Of a stretch of 64,000 nt of DNA, positions 21,315-34,300 are shown piece after piece. Positions within the stretch are counted from its first letter, which is position 1; each line of letters starts with the position of its first letter. Source of the DNA: Periconia sp. R9002 (taxonomy: Eukaryota > Ascomycota > Dothideomycetes > Pleosporales > Periconiaceae); NCBI GenBank assembly GCA_023627715.1, contig JAMAHW010000015.1:186001-250000 (forward strand), in the 5' to 3' direction. Position numbers and translations under genes: made by a program. The notes beneath the pieces were generated by a model, which saw only the letters and a list, made by a program, of their open reading frames with translations, was not told the origin of the DNA and did no database searches.

Positions 21315-23670
21315 GCGAGCTAGAACGTACAAACCGGACGAATCCAATACATGTGGCTTCGAATTTTCACAAGGAAAATCGAAATCGACTATGTCGAGAA
21401 AGTTATTGCTCGAATCATCGGGTGGGAGAAGGAATGCGTTGTTGGGATTTTCCATCTTCTTCTTTCATTAAAGTCTTGTACCTCAGCTTGGAATTAAATT
21501 GCATTCGTGAATTTGCGGAAGATCTTATCTCTATATGCTCGTCAACATCTTACACGATGATGGAATCAAAGACGTTATTTTTCTGTCTTGAAAACGCAAC
21601 AAGGGCAAGGATAATACACAATTATCGTGGGAGGCGGAAGGATAGAGATGTACTTGAAATCAGTATAATAACCGCGTTGTACCCCTCTATCACTGCGGTA
21701 ACAATAGAATCCAGTATCACTTGCTGCTAAAAATACTCGATCTCTATAGATCAAAGAGATACTCTGTTCATATGAGTAAATACATACCAAGAATGAACAT
21801 TGCTAACATGACGAATAAATTAAGTCGTGCTTTGGCTTACCGTGCAGTTGAAAAAAAACATATGCAAGCCATACTCTTTCACAAAATATTTCGCCTCAAA
21901 TCAGGAACCCAACTGAAGGCCTGAGGATCATAAATGCCATCAAATCCTTCCCTCTACATAAAATAAACAGTTCATTCTGAAAACACTGAATGGTGATTGA
22001 TTTCAACCTAGTTCTCGTACACTTCTGTACCTCCCTGAATCGCTCAAGCTAGACTACCTACTCGCCAAGGCGTTTTCACCCACGCACTCCCAAATCCAAC
22101 AAACCTGCTACACTCAAAGAAAGAAAAAGCACATTCATCCCACTCCCAGAAACCACTCCTATACCACTCTAAAAAACCAACAAAAAACGATACAAGCCTG
22201 AGCTAAGAAAGCAAAAGCCATAGCTTATCTACCTATCCACGCACAGAGGCTTCGTCAACCCCCAACATCCTTCACTGAACACACATGCATACTTTAAAAT
22301 CCATGCCTTCCATCACACCATCGTCTCTCGAGACTGCGTGCGAGCGAATGAACGATCATGTATAACCACTCCCTCCCCCCACCTGCAGTCCCACTCACAC
22401 ATCGCACGCATGCACGAAGCCCCAAACCAACCCAACACAACGCCTCTCTCGCACGAATACGAAGAGGGAGCTCGTGTTGGTTGGGTGTCTCGTCCTGCGA
22501 ACAAATCGTTCAACATAGCTAGTTCCCCGTCTGTCAAGTCTATGCATGCTGGTGCGTGTGTATGCGTATGTGTGTGGGAGGAAGTGGGGATCAACGTTCT
22601 ACTCTGAATCACAGACTCGATCCTCCGTCTTCTGCATCACATTCATAGTTGATCCCCGGCCTCTGGACCGAAGACGTACGGATACGTGCAAGCGAGGGGT
22701 GAAGGATCTTAGATCTCTATTTTAGGGACGCTGTAAGTGACAGGTGGTGTTTTGTTGAGAGTTTGCGGGGTGCTATAGCATTGAGGCTGGTGGATTTATC
22801 TGACGTGTGCTGTGCGTTGTGGGCTGCGGAAGCGGTAGGGGGTTTGCCTTACAGGTGGTTTGTGGGTTTGAGACATGGGAGGGAGTGGTTGGTGGGAGGA
22901 TGGCTTAGCATGAGGTTGCTCGCGGGGCAGAATAGAGTGATATGGGGTATTCTGGTAGGATTTCAAGTTATTGTGTATTTATTGCATTTTTTTGGGTAAG
23001 TGTTGTCTGTATCTATAGAAATGTTAGGAGTGGAGTAGGAGAAGCTGAGGTTTCATGGCGAAGATTTCTTTTTCTGTACATCCTCTTGTGGTGAGAATAC
23101 AGACGATGAAAGAGATATCTTTATGGATTAGTTCTTTTCAAACTGCCGCATGATAGTACCAAGGAATCCTTGCCGGAACCAGTTCAAATCCTTTAAAGAA
23201 ATGTAGAGATAGACTGCTGTGCAGCGCTTACCCCATTCGACCACCGCGCATATCTTTAAGTACCTGATTGTTAGATAAAAATACACCACGCTCTCATGTG
23301 CGCGCGAGCAAAAGTCGATGCCATACATAGATACTCCAGCTACGAGCTGAAAAGGAAGCAACAGCGCAGAGCCTCTGTAAAACAAGGCGGTGATTCCTCA
23401 GACCGGCGAAGCGGAAAACGCGAGGGCCAACCGCGTTTGAGAATGAGCATTGTAGTCCGATAGTCGCAGTACCCAGTACGGTATACTATGCGGTGATATG
23501 TCAACGATGAAATTCTCCGAGCCGTGACTGTCAAAGCTAGGACGGCCACCATCAGAGCCTGGCTGACGGTTTCAGAAATCGAGGCTTCGCCACGCCCGCC
23601 CCAACGATCGCTTTGCTGCTCGTTCTCCGGTTGGCTTATAGTGGCGTACATGCATTTAGCAGTAACCGTT

Positions 23671-23700
23671 TGCTCGCACGCACGCGCGCGCGCTCGCGAG
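23671..23700. repeat. Alternating purine-pyrimidine GC tract
   Basis: An alternating CG/CA run of about 30 bases (TGCTCGCACGCACGCGCGCG, then CGCTCGCGAG) could adopt Z-DNA. It lies in gene-poor DNA with no nearby gene. Confidence 0.6.
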
Positions 23701-25541
23701 AAGGGTGTGCTTAGTTGTATGGCTAGGTGGCCGCTGCTCAAGCTCAGATTCTGAGGCTCTGTTATTACTAGTTGCTGTTACTCCGCACGCACGTAGCGCT
23801 GGCCAGACTTTGTCGTGGTTTGAGGGTGGACGAACTTGCTTAGTGTTGACTTAGAATTCTTAAGGCGGATTTCGTTGTTGGGGGTTTTCATTGTCCTATC
23901 TAGTCAATAACTACACATGTAGAGAGAGAACTGTCAAGATCTTTGTGTATATTTTCGCTATAACGACGAATTCGTTACGCATGAAAGATGGCGTATGTGG
24001 CTCCCAAAAAAAAGCGCCGGTATCGACTTTTCCTATTGGGAGGTCTTCCATGTGAACGCACTAAGCTGTTGTTTTGGGGTCGAAGATTCGGATCTCGCAG
24101 GACATTCGGTACACGATAGAAGGATTCGATGGATGCCGTATTCGTTAGCTACCCGAGACTTGTCTACGATGCTCGGGTGCGGGTTGGCGGATGATGTGAT
24201 GTAAATCTGCCTTGGATGCCTAACAACGTCAGAACCTACTTTTTCACTGCTGGCGTGGGCGCGCGCCCCGCGGTGTTTCACACTGGACACTAGTTTTGGA
24301 TGGGGATTTTCGGCAGGGCTGAGCCTATTTGCTCGGGCATGGCCAAATTTAGAGCGGGAACTGGGCGGTACTGGCAACGTGACACGTTTACGGATTCTTG
24401 TGTGGAGTCAATCTACATTTTCCTATGTTTGTAGGGAAAAAAAAGAGACAGAGACAGAGAAAACTAGACGATGGAGTTAACATGGGAATTCAAAGGAAAT
24501 TTGGGGTTGAGCTTGGCGGGCTGTTGCCAAGCCGGTGTCGCGTTGGTTGTGAGGGGTAAATACAGAGCAGGTGTTGGGTCTCGTCTATAGACGATTTGAT
24601 AGACTACTACTTTCGGATCTCTTCAAATCTAATCAATGACCCGATGACTTGTAGACGAGTAGAATGCCTGGGGGTGACGTTGAAAGAACCTCGTCGGCTG
24701 TGGTCTCGCCACGGCCGCGTGGCTGCCCGCACATTCGGTCGGTCGACGCCCATGTGGATTACCGCAAAGAGGTTTTATCGGCAGGCCATCAGTTGACCAC
24801 CCTATCACATATCATCAGTGACAGTGATAGTATCAAAAAGCCCCTCGTCAATTTCGAATCTATGATGGTTACCACCGCCGATCGGCTGTTTCCATCGCTG
24901 CAACTTCGGGGGTCGGCAGACGAAGCGAGTGCAGTCAAAGCCCATGTGTAGAATGCGTTCACTTGACTCTATGGGGATTACTGCCGGGCAGCCGAACGCT
25001 GTCAAAACGGCATGTCATCCACGAATCACAACCGAAACGTACGCAGATACGACCACTGCCTGTCGTACTCTGAAACTGTGTTGCAAATCCACTGTCTATC
25101 GAGTTTGTCCAGGGCATCTCCGACTCATTGCAGCACAGGTCTTTTCTCAAACAAGTTGGCTGCAGCAACATGTCATTCCGAAGACCCTTTTATCGGCGGC
25201 GGCAACTGCCACCATGCGATACCCTCCCAATGGTCCATGGGACATCTTGCATACCACACGTTGTTGGTTCATCTGTGCCATTCTGCGAAAGTGGGGGAAC
25301 GATACGACGATGTTGACGCTGGGAATCCACATGGCTTTTGTTTTTTGTTTTTCTTGACGAACCTACCGCTGGGTTCACTGGGGGTGGTGTTGTCTTTTGT
25401 TGGCCCCCAGGCTTCGACTCTCCTCGTTGGCCATGTTTCTCTCAACGACTACCCAAATCATGTGAAACTTGGAGACGAGCACGGGAACCGCCGCAGCTTA
25501 ATGGCACAGCAAATACTATTGTGATGCATTGGTTCTGTCGA

Positions 25542-25561
25542 CCCATGGGCCGGCCCATGGG
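25542..25561. repeat. Perfect 20-bp palindrome
   Basis: CCCATGGGCCGGCCCATGGG equals its own reverse complement with no spacer. It is in gene-poor DNA. It might be a binding site for a dimeric factor or simply a chance GC-rich palindrome. Confidence 0.8.
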
Positions 25562-27439
25562 ATGGATGGACGCGCAGGAGGCGGCACGTTAAAGCTGTTC
25601 GCTTGGCGACGGCCCAGCGGCCTCCATCTTTTCATCTTATTGACCGAGCCCATTCAGTGATTACGTCCGGGTCAGAGTAATGATTGCGCCGGTCTGACTT
25701 GAGCAATAGACTCGAAAGGAAATCCTAAACCGTCGTAGTACCTGTTAGAGTGGCGGTGATTTAGCTGTAAAGCTCAAGAGCCTATGAAACTCGATGATTC
25801 AGACTACAGTGGCAACATAGTGAGGCTGCGCATTTGTGTGTGGCGAGACGATCGATGCTAATAATAATAATGTATCTATTGCGGCCCCCTATCAAGTAAT
25901 ATCTGTAGCAAGGAAATAATAGGCAGATAGGTATATAATTATGTAGTTTACTACAATAATAGGTAAACCCACCCACCGACCGGCGACGGCAAAAAGTATG
26001 CATGCCGTGCCGGGTAGCTAGTCAGTATTAATGGTGAATGCCGTGTGGAGCCTTGAGTCGGGGGAAATGTACCTAGCATGGCCAAGTGCGTACATGTTAC
26101 GCTAGTTAGCTTGGGCTCAATTTATTACATTGCCGACATGTGCGTGTGCTTCGATCGGCCAGCCCATCACGTCCCATGTATGGAAGTGGGCCTCTGGGGA
26201 ACCGCTTCTTCTGCCCTGCCCTGTTTGTTGCCGTCCGTCTCCCTCTTGCTACTGCGTTGTGATGTCGTCTTACTACTGCGTACGGCGCAAGGGGCCGGTT
26301 TGCGTGATCTTACGTTTTTCTTGACTTTGAGCGCTGTTGATTAAGCCTCTGGAATAAGCTCGGCGAAACGATTATACACATGGCAATAACGTTAAGGCGC
26401 GCGCCGTACAGAACGCATTGGGAACCTTCGGTCGACCATAGTTACTCACAGTGACAACAATCCCCCCCTATAGCTACCTAGTGCCTATGTCCGACAGGGT
26501 CGCAGGCATACGCCCGTGGCCCGTAGATGATGCCGTTTCATTACAAGCTGCTTGGACCTACCCGTCGGACCCGTCAAGTGAGTGGACAGGGCTGTAGACG
26601 CCAAAGCTTCGCTGCATCTTCCAACATGGCGGTACCGTACAGGCATCCTGCATCGCGCAGGGGACCCCCATTTCTCATCCAAGGCTCACTCAAGCGCCCA
26701 CACCACCAAATTCAACCGTGAACAACTCATGCGCTTGGACTTAAGCGGTCCTGTATGTATGATCCAGGACCCAAAGAATGGGCAGCAGGGGATGGTAACA
26801 TGCAAGCATCGCCAATAGCTGCCCACATTCACTCCTCCTAGTCCGCTTCTAATTTTTCATTTTCATAACTGATTTCTCGTGCTAGGTAATCCCCTCTCCG
26901 CCCCCATTTCTTTCCTCTCCATCTGCCATCAGTTGTTGAATTCTAAGCATCAAATCTATATTCTCTTTTACTATTGCCGTATCTTGCGCAGCATTCCATG
27001 CAACTACGAATAAATTAAGGCCCATTCACGGACCAATCACACATTATTCGGCCTCAACTGCGAGACATCGCATCACTTTACTCCGCCACGGCCGCCACAA
27101 AAGAGTCCAAGCTCTCCCAGGTACTTACCCTCAGCCTTATTTCTACGGAGACCTTCGACAATGTGTGACTAAGTTTATACCTCCGTCATAGCCCTTTCCA
27201 CTCTAATCCGGATACGGTTGGACCAGTTCCCCTTCATCAGAGTGACCGGTTCTTGTGCACTGGCCTCTTCCACGTACATACAATATCACTACACACCCTC
27301 TAGTCACGACAGCTATTTATCATCTTCATCCTCCTGCCCACTTGAACTTTATCTGACAACCAATACCTCAAACCCGGAAAACAATTGCACTCTCCTTCTT
27401 CTCGCCCCGTCTCCACGTGGACTCTTTGCGTACCCTATC

Positions 27440-28321
27440 ATGACCACCTTCTTCCCACATGATCCAGACATGGCCTATATGTCGCCAGACGAGAACATGG
27501 GACATCTCTTCCCTTCTAGCACCTGCCAGTCACCCCCTAGCATCATGTACTCCCCTCCACTTCACCACATGACACACCGTGTACCTTCAACACCGCAACC
27601 GGGACTTGGACACATGTATCCCTCGACGCAAGACTACCGATCAGTGCCCAGCTCGCCTTACCCCGCGCCAAACTACTGGAATTCGCAACCTCCAGCCATG
27701 CCTCAAACACATGTTACATACTCTTCCTACCCACCGCTCTCTGTTATGTCTCCTGGCCAGGCTTTAGTGCCAGAGGCCGCGTTACTCTCTCAGCCACTGA
27801 TCAACCGCCCGGCACGCTCACATTCGGCTTCATCATTAGGCATGGCTTCCACAAGCACTGGTGACCGATCGCCGCCATCGTTGTCCAGATCGATGTCTCC
27901 CAGCTCGCCTGACCTTCGTAACTACGGATTCGCTAATAAGAACGGAACCTGGAGCTGTGCATACCCCGGTTGCACATCAAGAGCTGTCTTCACCCGTGGA
28001 TGTGACCTGCGAAAGCACCATAAGAGACACACAAAATCCTTCTTTTGCCGACACGAAGGATGCCCTCAAGCAACGGGTGGCGGCTTCTCCAGCAAGAAAG
28101 ATCTGGCAAGGCACGAAGCGAAGCACAACCCGGGCGTTTTGTGCGACTGGGATGGCTGCGACCGCGTCTTCAGCAGAGTGGACAACATGGTAAGTTTAAC
28201 CTCCTGACCCACCGACAAAAACAGCACGGTGCTGACAAAACGTCTACAGAGAGATCACGTAAAGAGAATTCATCTGAAAGCCTCTCGCAACGCCGCTGCT
28301 AAACCCGTTCTCACTTCGTGA
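27440..28321 (+). CDS. C2H2 zinc-finger protein, three fingers (join 27440..28189, 28250..28321)
   Basis: Predicted 273 residues. Exon 1 starts at MTTFFPHDPDMAY, the first in-frame ATG, although the frame is open further upstream. A 60-nt intron (GTAAGT...TACAG) splits the last finger, and splicing restores VDNMRDHVKRIHLK. Residues 1-160 are Ser/Pro/Tyr/Met-rich and look disordered, as in an activation region. The C-terminal third has three C2H2-like fingers: CAYPGC...HHKRH, CRHEGC...HEAKH and CDWDGC...HVKRIH. The last 15 residues are basic. By family it is a nuclear DNA-binding regulator; its targets are unknown. It stands alone in a gene-poor region. Confidence 0.87.
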
Positions 28322-31300
28322 AGGATCGCGCGGTTTGCCCGACTCGGATATTAGTCTCTAGCACGCTCCGACGTGGGCTTGTTGATCTTGCTCCTTCGGT
28401 GAAGGATCGGAATCGTCGATGCCCACTGGAACTGGGTCACGATCTCGAAGAGAGTTGCATGTATTTTGTTTCTCGAACCCTTCATTACCATCTTTCACGA
28501 TACCCAACTTTCGCATTCCGTCTGCTTTAACGAACCATTCCGCCAGTAGCGGGTCCGCTGGCTTATAGCATGCTCCTGGCGTTTATTCTTCTGGTTTCTC
28601 TCGTTCACATCTCACCACGACCTTATTTTTTGTTTTCTTTTGATTACGGCCACTGGTGCCCTTATTGTGGCATCCCACTTTATCTATTTATGACGGGAAA
28701 AGATGGGTTATAGAACAAATTCGCCGGCGTATTCCCCCCAAATCCAACTATGGGATGGGTGCGGTTTGCATTTGCACAGCGATTTTGCACGACACTTTTT
28801 TGCATTCATTTCTCTGTATATAGCAATATGCGCAATCTAGACATTCGTTTTCCTCTTCTCACACGATTTCCCAGTCTCGTCACACACTCCCCTTTTCCCC
28901 ACACCATGCCCCCGACCTTACCCCATCCAAAGATAATATCGCCACTAATAACAACAGAAATAACACCAACTTGCAAAAAACTTACTCAAAATACGACTCT
29001 CCCCGCTTGCGAACCGAACAACATCGCCAATGTTGCCGGCACCGGAGTTTGCTGGCATCGCACCAGTACCATCATAGTGGCCAATCGTATCTGGCCTTCG
29101 CAGCGAACATACGCACGGGTGTGTTACCGAGCCCAGCTGTGCCGTCGCATTGTCGAGTGCGAATTCTGAAACAAAACAATCCGGCTGGGGTGAGTCGCTG
29201 ATTTAACTTTAGCGTCGGGGGCCTGAATTTGGGTCGTGGCAGCTTACCTCAAGCTTGCTAGCTCTCCCTCTCTGATGCGTAATGCGCGCGTGCCATGCCG
29301 CCAGGAACAACGAATTATTATTATATTCGGAGACACGGAAAGGAAACGCTGTGGCACGCAATGGTAAGAATGTACGAGGCTGATTCTTTGGGTTGAAGAA
29401 CAATGCACGATCATCCTACTCTTTCTTCTCCAAAAGCGCTAGGGGGGACCCCGAGAGCCCCGAGACCACGCACTTAGAATCCTTATCCGTCTCCGACCTG
29501 CGACTGAGGTGACTAAGCGCGGTCTAGTATTGTCCCGCACGACAGGTTGAGGGAATAGGTGTGTTAGACTGAGGAGTGATACTAAACGACGCCGCCGTAC
29601 ACTTGGTTTCGCGCGATGAGCACGCTGCAAAAGTGTAATCATCCATACGTACGTAACGGAAGAGTAGCACGCGCAACCACACGCTCACTCCTCTTTCTCA
29701 AACAATTCGAAAATGGCAATCCGACATCACGTTACCAAGCTCGGTGGAACGCACATACGCTCGCTTCGGAGCCATAGGACCAAGGTCAATTATTCCCTAA
29801 CGCAGTAAATACACGTAAGGAGGAATCTTCTCGCAGTTCGGCAGTGCTCACACCCGAGTGAAATTCGCAAAACCCTCCCAAACGATCGAACCAGTCAAAT
29901 CCACCAGATGCAAGTAAAATTACCCCCCCATCCCTCGGCCCACAAACCCACTCCACACGCGTCGCGAGAAAGTATCATAGGATTCTTTTCGCGCGCGCGT
30001 CAACCCTTGCTAGGGTCGATCAGAAGCATTGCACAAGGATCAATAGGGATTTACAACACGTAGGAGAAAACACGACGGACCGACTGGCGGGCGAAAAAGA
30101 GTAAACTCTCCTAGTGCGTGTCGCGTGCATATTCGAATGTTTTCGAACGGGGATAGTTGGGGTCTGTTAGCTAAGGGAAAAAGGAGGTCGCTTGATTGCT
30201 TGCTAGGGCGATCCCAAGGCGTTGGTTTAGTTGGCTTCCATTCCCCTTCTAGAAAAGTCAAGAGGAGGGATGGCGGCGTGGCCGGCTGGATACGGGTCAT
30301 TTCAACCGGTCGGTAGAAGTTGCATCGCTCGTCGCATCTCTACCATGATGATTTTGGTCCCTTGTTTGGGCTCGCTACGCCGCATGCAAACCCAGGGGAA
30401 GCTACAATGAGTAGCTAGCTAGCTGAACAGGTGCCTCGCCGCCTCCGCTCTCTCCCTCTCCCTTCCGAGTCGCAATATTGGTTGGGCTTGTGATAGGTAT
30501 GCAGACTCGCGGGGCGTGTGTGCAATCTTCTTTGAGGCCTCAATTGGACCCATTGATCGGCCGTCGCTTATTTAGGTAGGTATTGAGTGTTTACGGTTCT
30601 TGCTTTCGTTTCTTTCGACTGCATGTGCAGCTGAGAGCAAGGTTATTGGTAATTAGGTTTAGCCCCCCACTGGATGGACTGCTCAAGGACTCTAGAATTG
30701 CTGGTCCGAAAGACTTGGCTAGTTTATTGCCTTTACTGGCGATGGTCAATTTTGTTACGCTCTTCAACTTGCAATTCTAGCTTAAACAGGTAGTATAACT
30801 ACAATATAGGCGGAGAGTCAGTGAATTAGCATAGTGTAGGAATGCACTACAGTCACTAGAATCGTATAAGGTTACTGTACGTGTGCTCATGTTCTTGTCA
30901 CTAAAGGACCTGTTGAATATTATCTCCTTCCTTTTCCTATTGACCAAATCTCACATAAGAGCTCACGCGTAGATATCGGTCGTCCCCCAAAATCTCCCAG
31001 CGGCGTACCCTGATTCGGTCGCTGTGCAGCTGTTTCTCACCCATTCTGACATTGTTAGCGTCTAAAGCAATTAAAGACTATCGAATTGACCGTTCAAGCA
31101 TGCTACGTTACAATAGAGCTGTACATTCATACTCATTGTCAATGTTTCCCAGGCCCGACTGTGTCCCTCGGTGATCAATTTAAGCATAAGTCTAGGTATT
31201 CGGCTTGCGCATGTCTACCGGCCCGCGCGGCGGCATCGCGCCTTACCTCCACCCTGCACGTAGCACACGGTACTTTATTTTGCCGATTTCAGGGAACAGA

Positions 31301-34300
31301 TATGTCATTCTTTCAATGTCTACTTGTGTGCGACATTTCCGCCATCTTACAAGTTACTCTGTCTATTTGGACATTTGGTTTAGGCAACAGATATTAATAG
31401 AATATCCAAGTACAAGCTGTTTACCTCGAACAAACTCAACCAAATTACGGTGTTTCGGTACTGTACTTACTATAGCTTCAATATACCTGGTGCTAATGCA
31501 GTCATCATCAGCCGTCATCTGGGGGAGGTTCCTCCCGCACACTGAGCGCCAATAAACGTGCTAAACTCATCAACGTCCACAATGGCAATGTAGAGTGTGT
31601 CGAATACTATACTGGCCTGACCCAGCCCGCTTATCTGTTCTTGCATGTGTAAAGTACCTTGTCTGGCCCCCATACCCATGTGCAAAGGCAAGTATTACAT
31701 GTAAGATGTACTGGCCCATAGATAGACCCCCAACCCGGACATACCAGCGGGACCTCCGATTGAGCCAGCGGTGCAACGTTTGACCTGTTTCTGGTAGTAT
31801 ACCTTTCAGCTTTGCTTCACTTCTTACACATGCTACCCAATAGAATTCAGAAGCAAAGGAGTTGCAAAAAGGACAAATGTTCTCTAGGTAAGCGCCGACC
31901 TTCATTCTCTCTCCCTTACAGGAAATTCGAAATCCAGGCGAATCATATCTTCCCATACTGCACCACGTGAAATTTACCAACATTTTTGCCAGATTCCAAC
32001 TCCCATGCCTGCCTGTGGTTTGATATTTCGTACCACATGGTCTCATATATCGTGCGAGGCCTCAAAAACGCTCTTTGTAGTTTAGATTCAGCGGGGGCCA
32101 AAAAGACCACGAGATCACACTCCAGAAACTTCTCCATCCCGCAAGCTAGTTACTTAGCACTGTACTCATGCATGGGGGAAGGAACGAAGCCTGGGCGAAA
32201 CGGCAAGTTCGCATTGCCTGCACGTCCATTGCAAGTACCCGCCTCCGCCGGTGAGCTGGGCATATCATGCGTTCCCCCGGTGCAAAAGGAAATCGATTGG
32301 TTGATCAGACGGGCCATGTCAGCCACACTGTATCATATCACATTCCACACAGCACGCAGCTGCGTACACACGTTCTGCAGTACTAGAGCAACAATAGTGC
32401 CAACAACAAGATAGTAGCGCTGCATATAACCCAACAGGGGCGGCCAAATCCTTCAGTGGCTGTCATTGGCTGGAAGTAGAAATAAGCGGCATGCTCGAGC
32501 TATACCTCTTTTGCTTAAGTTGCATTAGCGCATCTGTAGCGGTCGATCGCTTACATGGCTTAGCCTGGGGTACCCTGTTAGCCGCTGGCTAGGGCTGGAT
32601 TTCAAAATTTGGGGGCGAAAGTTAGAATCGAAAGGGTCCGCGATGTTGGGATGGCGTGGAGACAAAGCAAGAGTAAGGGTTGTTCCATCGTGTCAGTAAG
32701 ATGAGACCTATGGTGGCGAATCGTGATATGCACCGCCGGAAGAGGTATGTTGTATGTAGCATGTGGCTAGCAAGATGTTAGGATGTTATGAGCGTGGATA
32801 GCATTGAGCATTAACACGAGCCAATCAATACATCACCCCAGGAGTGGGAGTAATGCTCCAACATCCTGTGACCGTGGGTTGCAGCTCGTAGGACCACCTG
32901 TTCAAGCTCCTCCACCGCGGTCATGTGGCTGCGCCGCATGTACATTTTCAGCCTCTCAACATCAGCACACCTGGAGCGCAGGAAAACGGCACAGTGCAGT
33001 TGAACATAGCACAGCTTTAGGCATCAAAGACCTGGATGTCTGAGGCTGCATCAGACCCCGCTGAAATTACCTTGACACGCCAATAACAAAGGTCCAAGTT
33101 ACAGTGGCCCCTCGGGGAGTCGAAGCGAAGCAGAACAAGGCAAAGCAAAGCAAGTCAAGACAGGTATCGAAAAATAGCCCAACAAAGCTTGCCTTCAATG
33201 TACTTCGTTTTGTGGATTCCTGGGGCAGGTCAATTCGCTCTAAACAGCTCGAGCGCAAAGTACCAAGAACTAACCAGTCCCCACTCCTTTTGGAACTAGC
33301 ACAACATGTCCCAAAATAGACGAGAAATTCGGCTCAATCGACAATTGGAAAATTGTTGGCATAACGCTACCGTTAGCTAGTCTGCGGCGAAGATGTACGC
33401 GAAAATGAGGCATTTGCTTTTTAACGTTATGCCTGGGTATGTCCATAGTACGTGAATTCAGGATCGCGTAATGTGGTAGATACGCAACATTTGAATGGTA
33501 CATAAGAATCTACGTGCATTTGTAAGCAGTACTGCACTGCCACCTCGCACACAATCGGACGCTGAATCCCTCGGCAACGTGAAACTAGACATTGCCCTCT
33601 TCGCTGTAGTACTACGTTTCAGCATCTCCGCACCGTCGCTCCCACCCTTTTTTGTTTCGAAACATGGTCCAGCCGGTGACAGTTTGCGCGGGTCCACCTT
33701 GTCATGAGATGATGGCGCCACCCCTCATTTTTTTTCTCATCCTACATCGAATTCAGGCTAGTACGGCGAAGGCTTCTGGCGATCATTTTATCTTTTTTCT
33801 ACGCGGCGAGAAATAACTATGTCCGTAGTACCTTGCAGTGACATTTCACTGCAGCGTATCCACTAATCTTTGCAAATAGTGGAGGTATCCGCATTGTTGA
33901 AAAAGAACAACATAATTACTCCTATAGGAAGGTAATAGTCGTGATCTACTTCCACTTCTGTGTGAAATGCATGGCCCACATGTCCGGTCCGCAAAGTGCG
34001 TAAAAATAGAAATGAGGGGCATGGCTCAACCTCGCGCGTCGCGAAAAGCACTACACACATAGTCCGTGAAGTTCAAGTTAACATTAAGCTACCCCAAAGT
34101 TGTTTTGAAATTAATTCAACAGGTATGAAGATCTGTCTTTAGTTCTAGTCACGTGATTAGAATCAATCTAAGTGCTGCAATGTCGTCTAGGTGTAATCTT
34201 AACTTTTTCCACCGTTTAAGTAGAAAAACATTATTGTAGATTGCTAGTTTACGAGATTTTGTTTGTTCTTGCGTTGCTAATTGCCCGTTGCCCTTCCTAG

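Larger units (their letters stand above)
21315..27439. other. Gene-poor region, about 6.1 kb
   Basis: No gene is supported. It includes a GT/CA-rich patch (22310-22610), an alternating GC tract at 23671-23700, a 20-bp perfect palindrome at 25542-25561, and an AT-rich patch with an AAT run near 25858-25872. The open frames are short, mutually overlapping and without family pattern. The last 350 bases before 27440 are CT-rich and probably form the promoter and leader of the zinc-finger gene, with a possible leader intron. Confidence 0.5.

Noticed and set aside
23180..23200. tRNA-like B-box (AGTTCAAATCC)
   Set aside because: No matching A-box at the right distance and no cloverleaf could be drawn.
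28750..29169. 139-codon ORF with ATG and a TATA-like sequence nearby
   Set aside because: Composition looks like translated non-coding CT/AC-rich DNA and no family pattern is visible in any frame.
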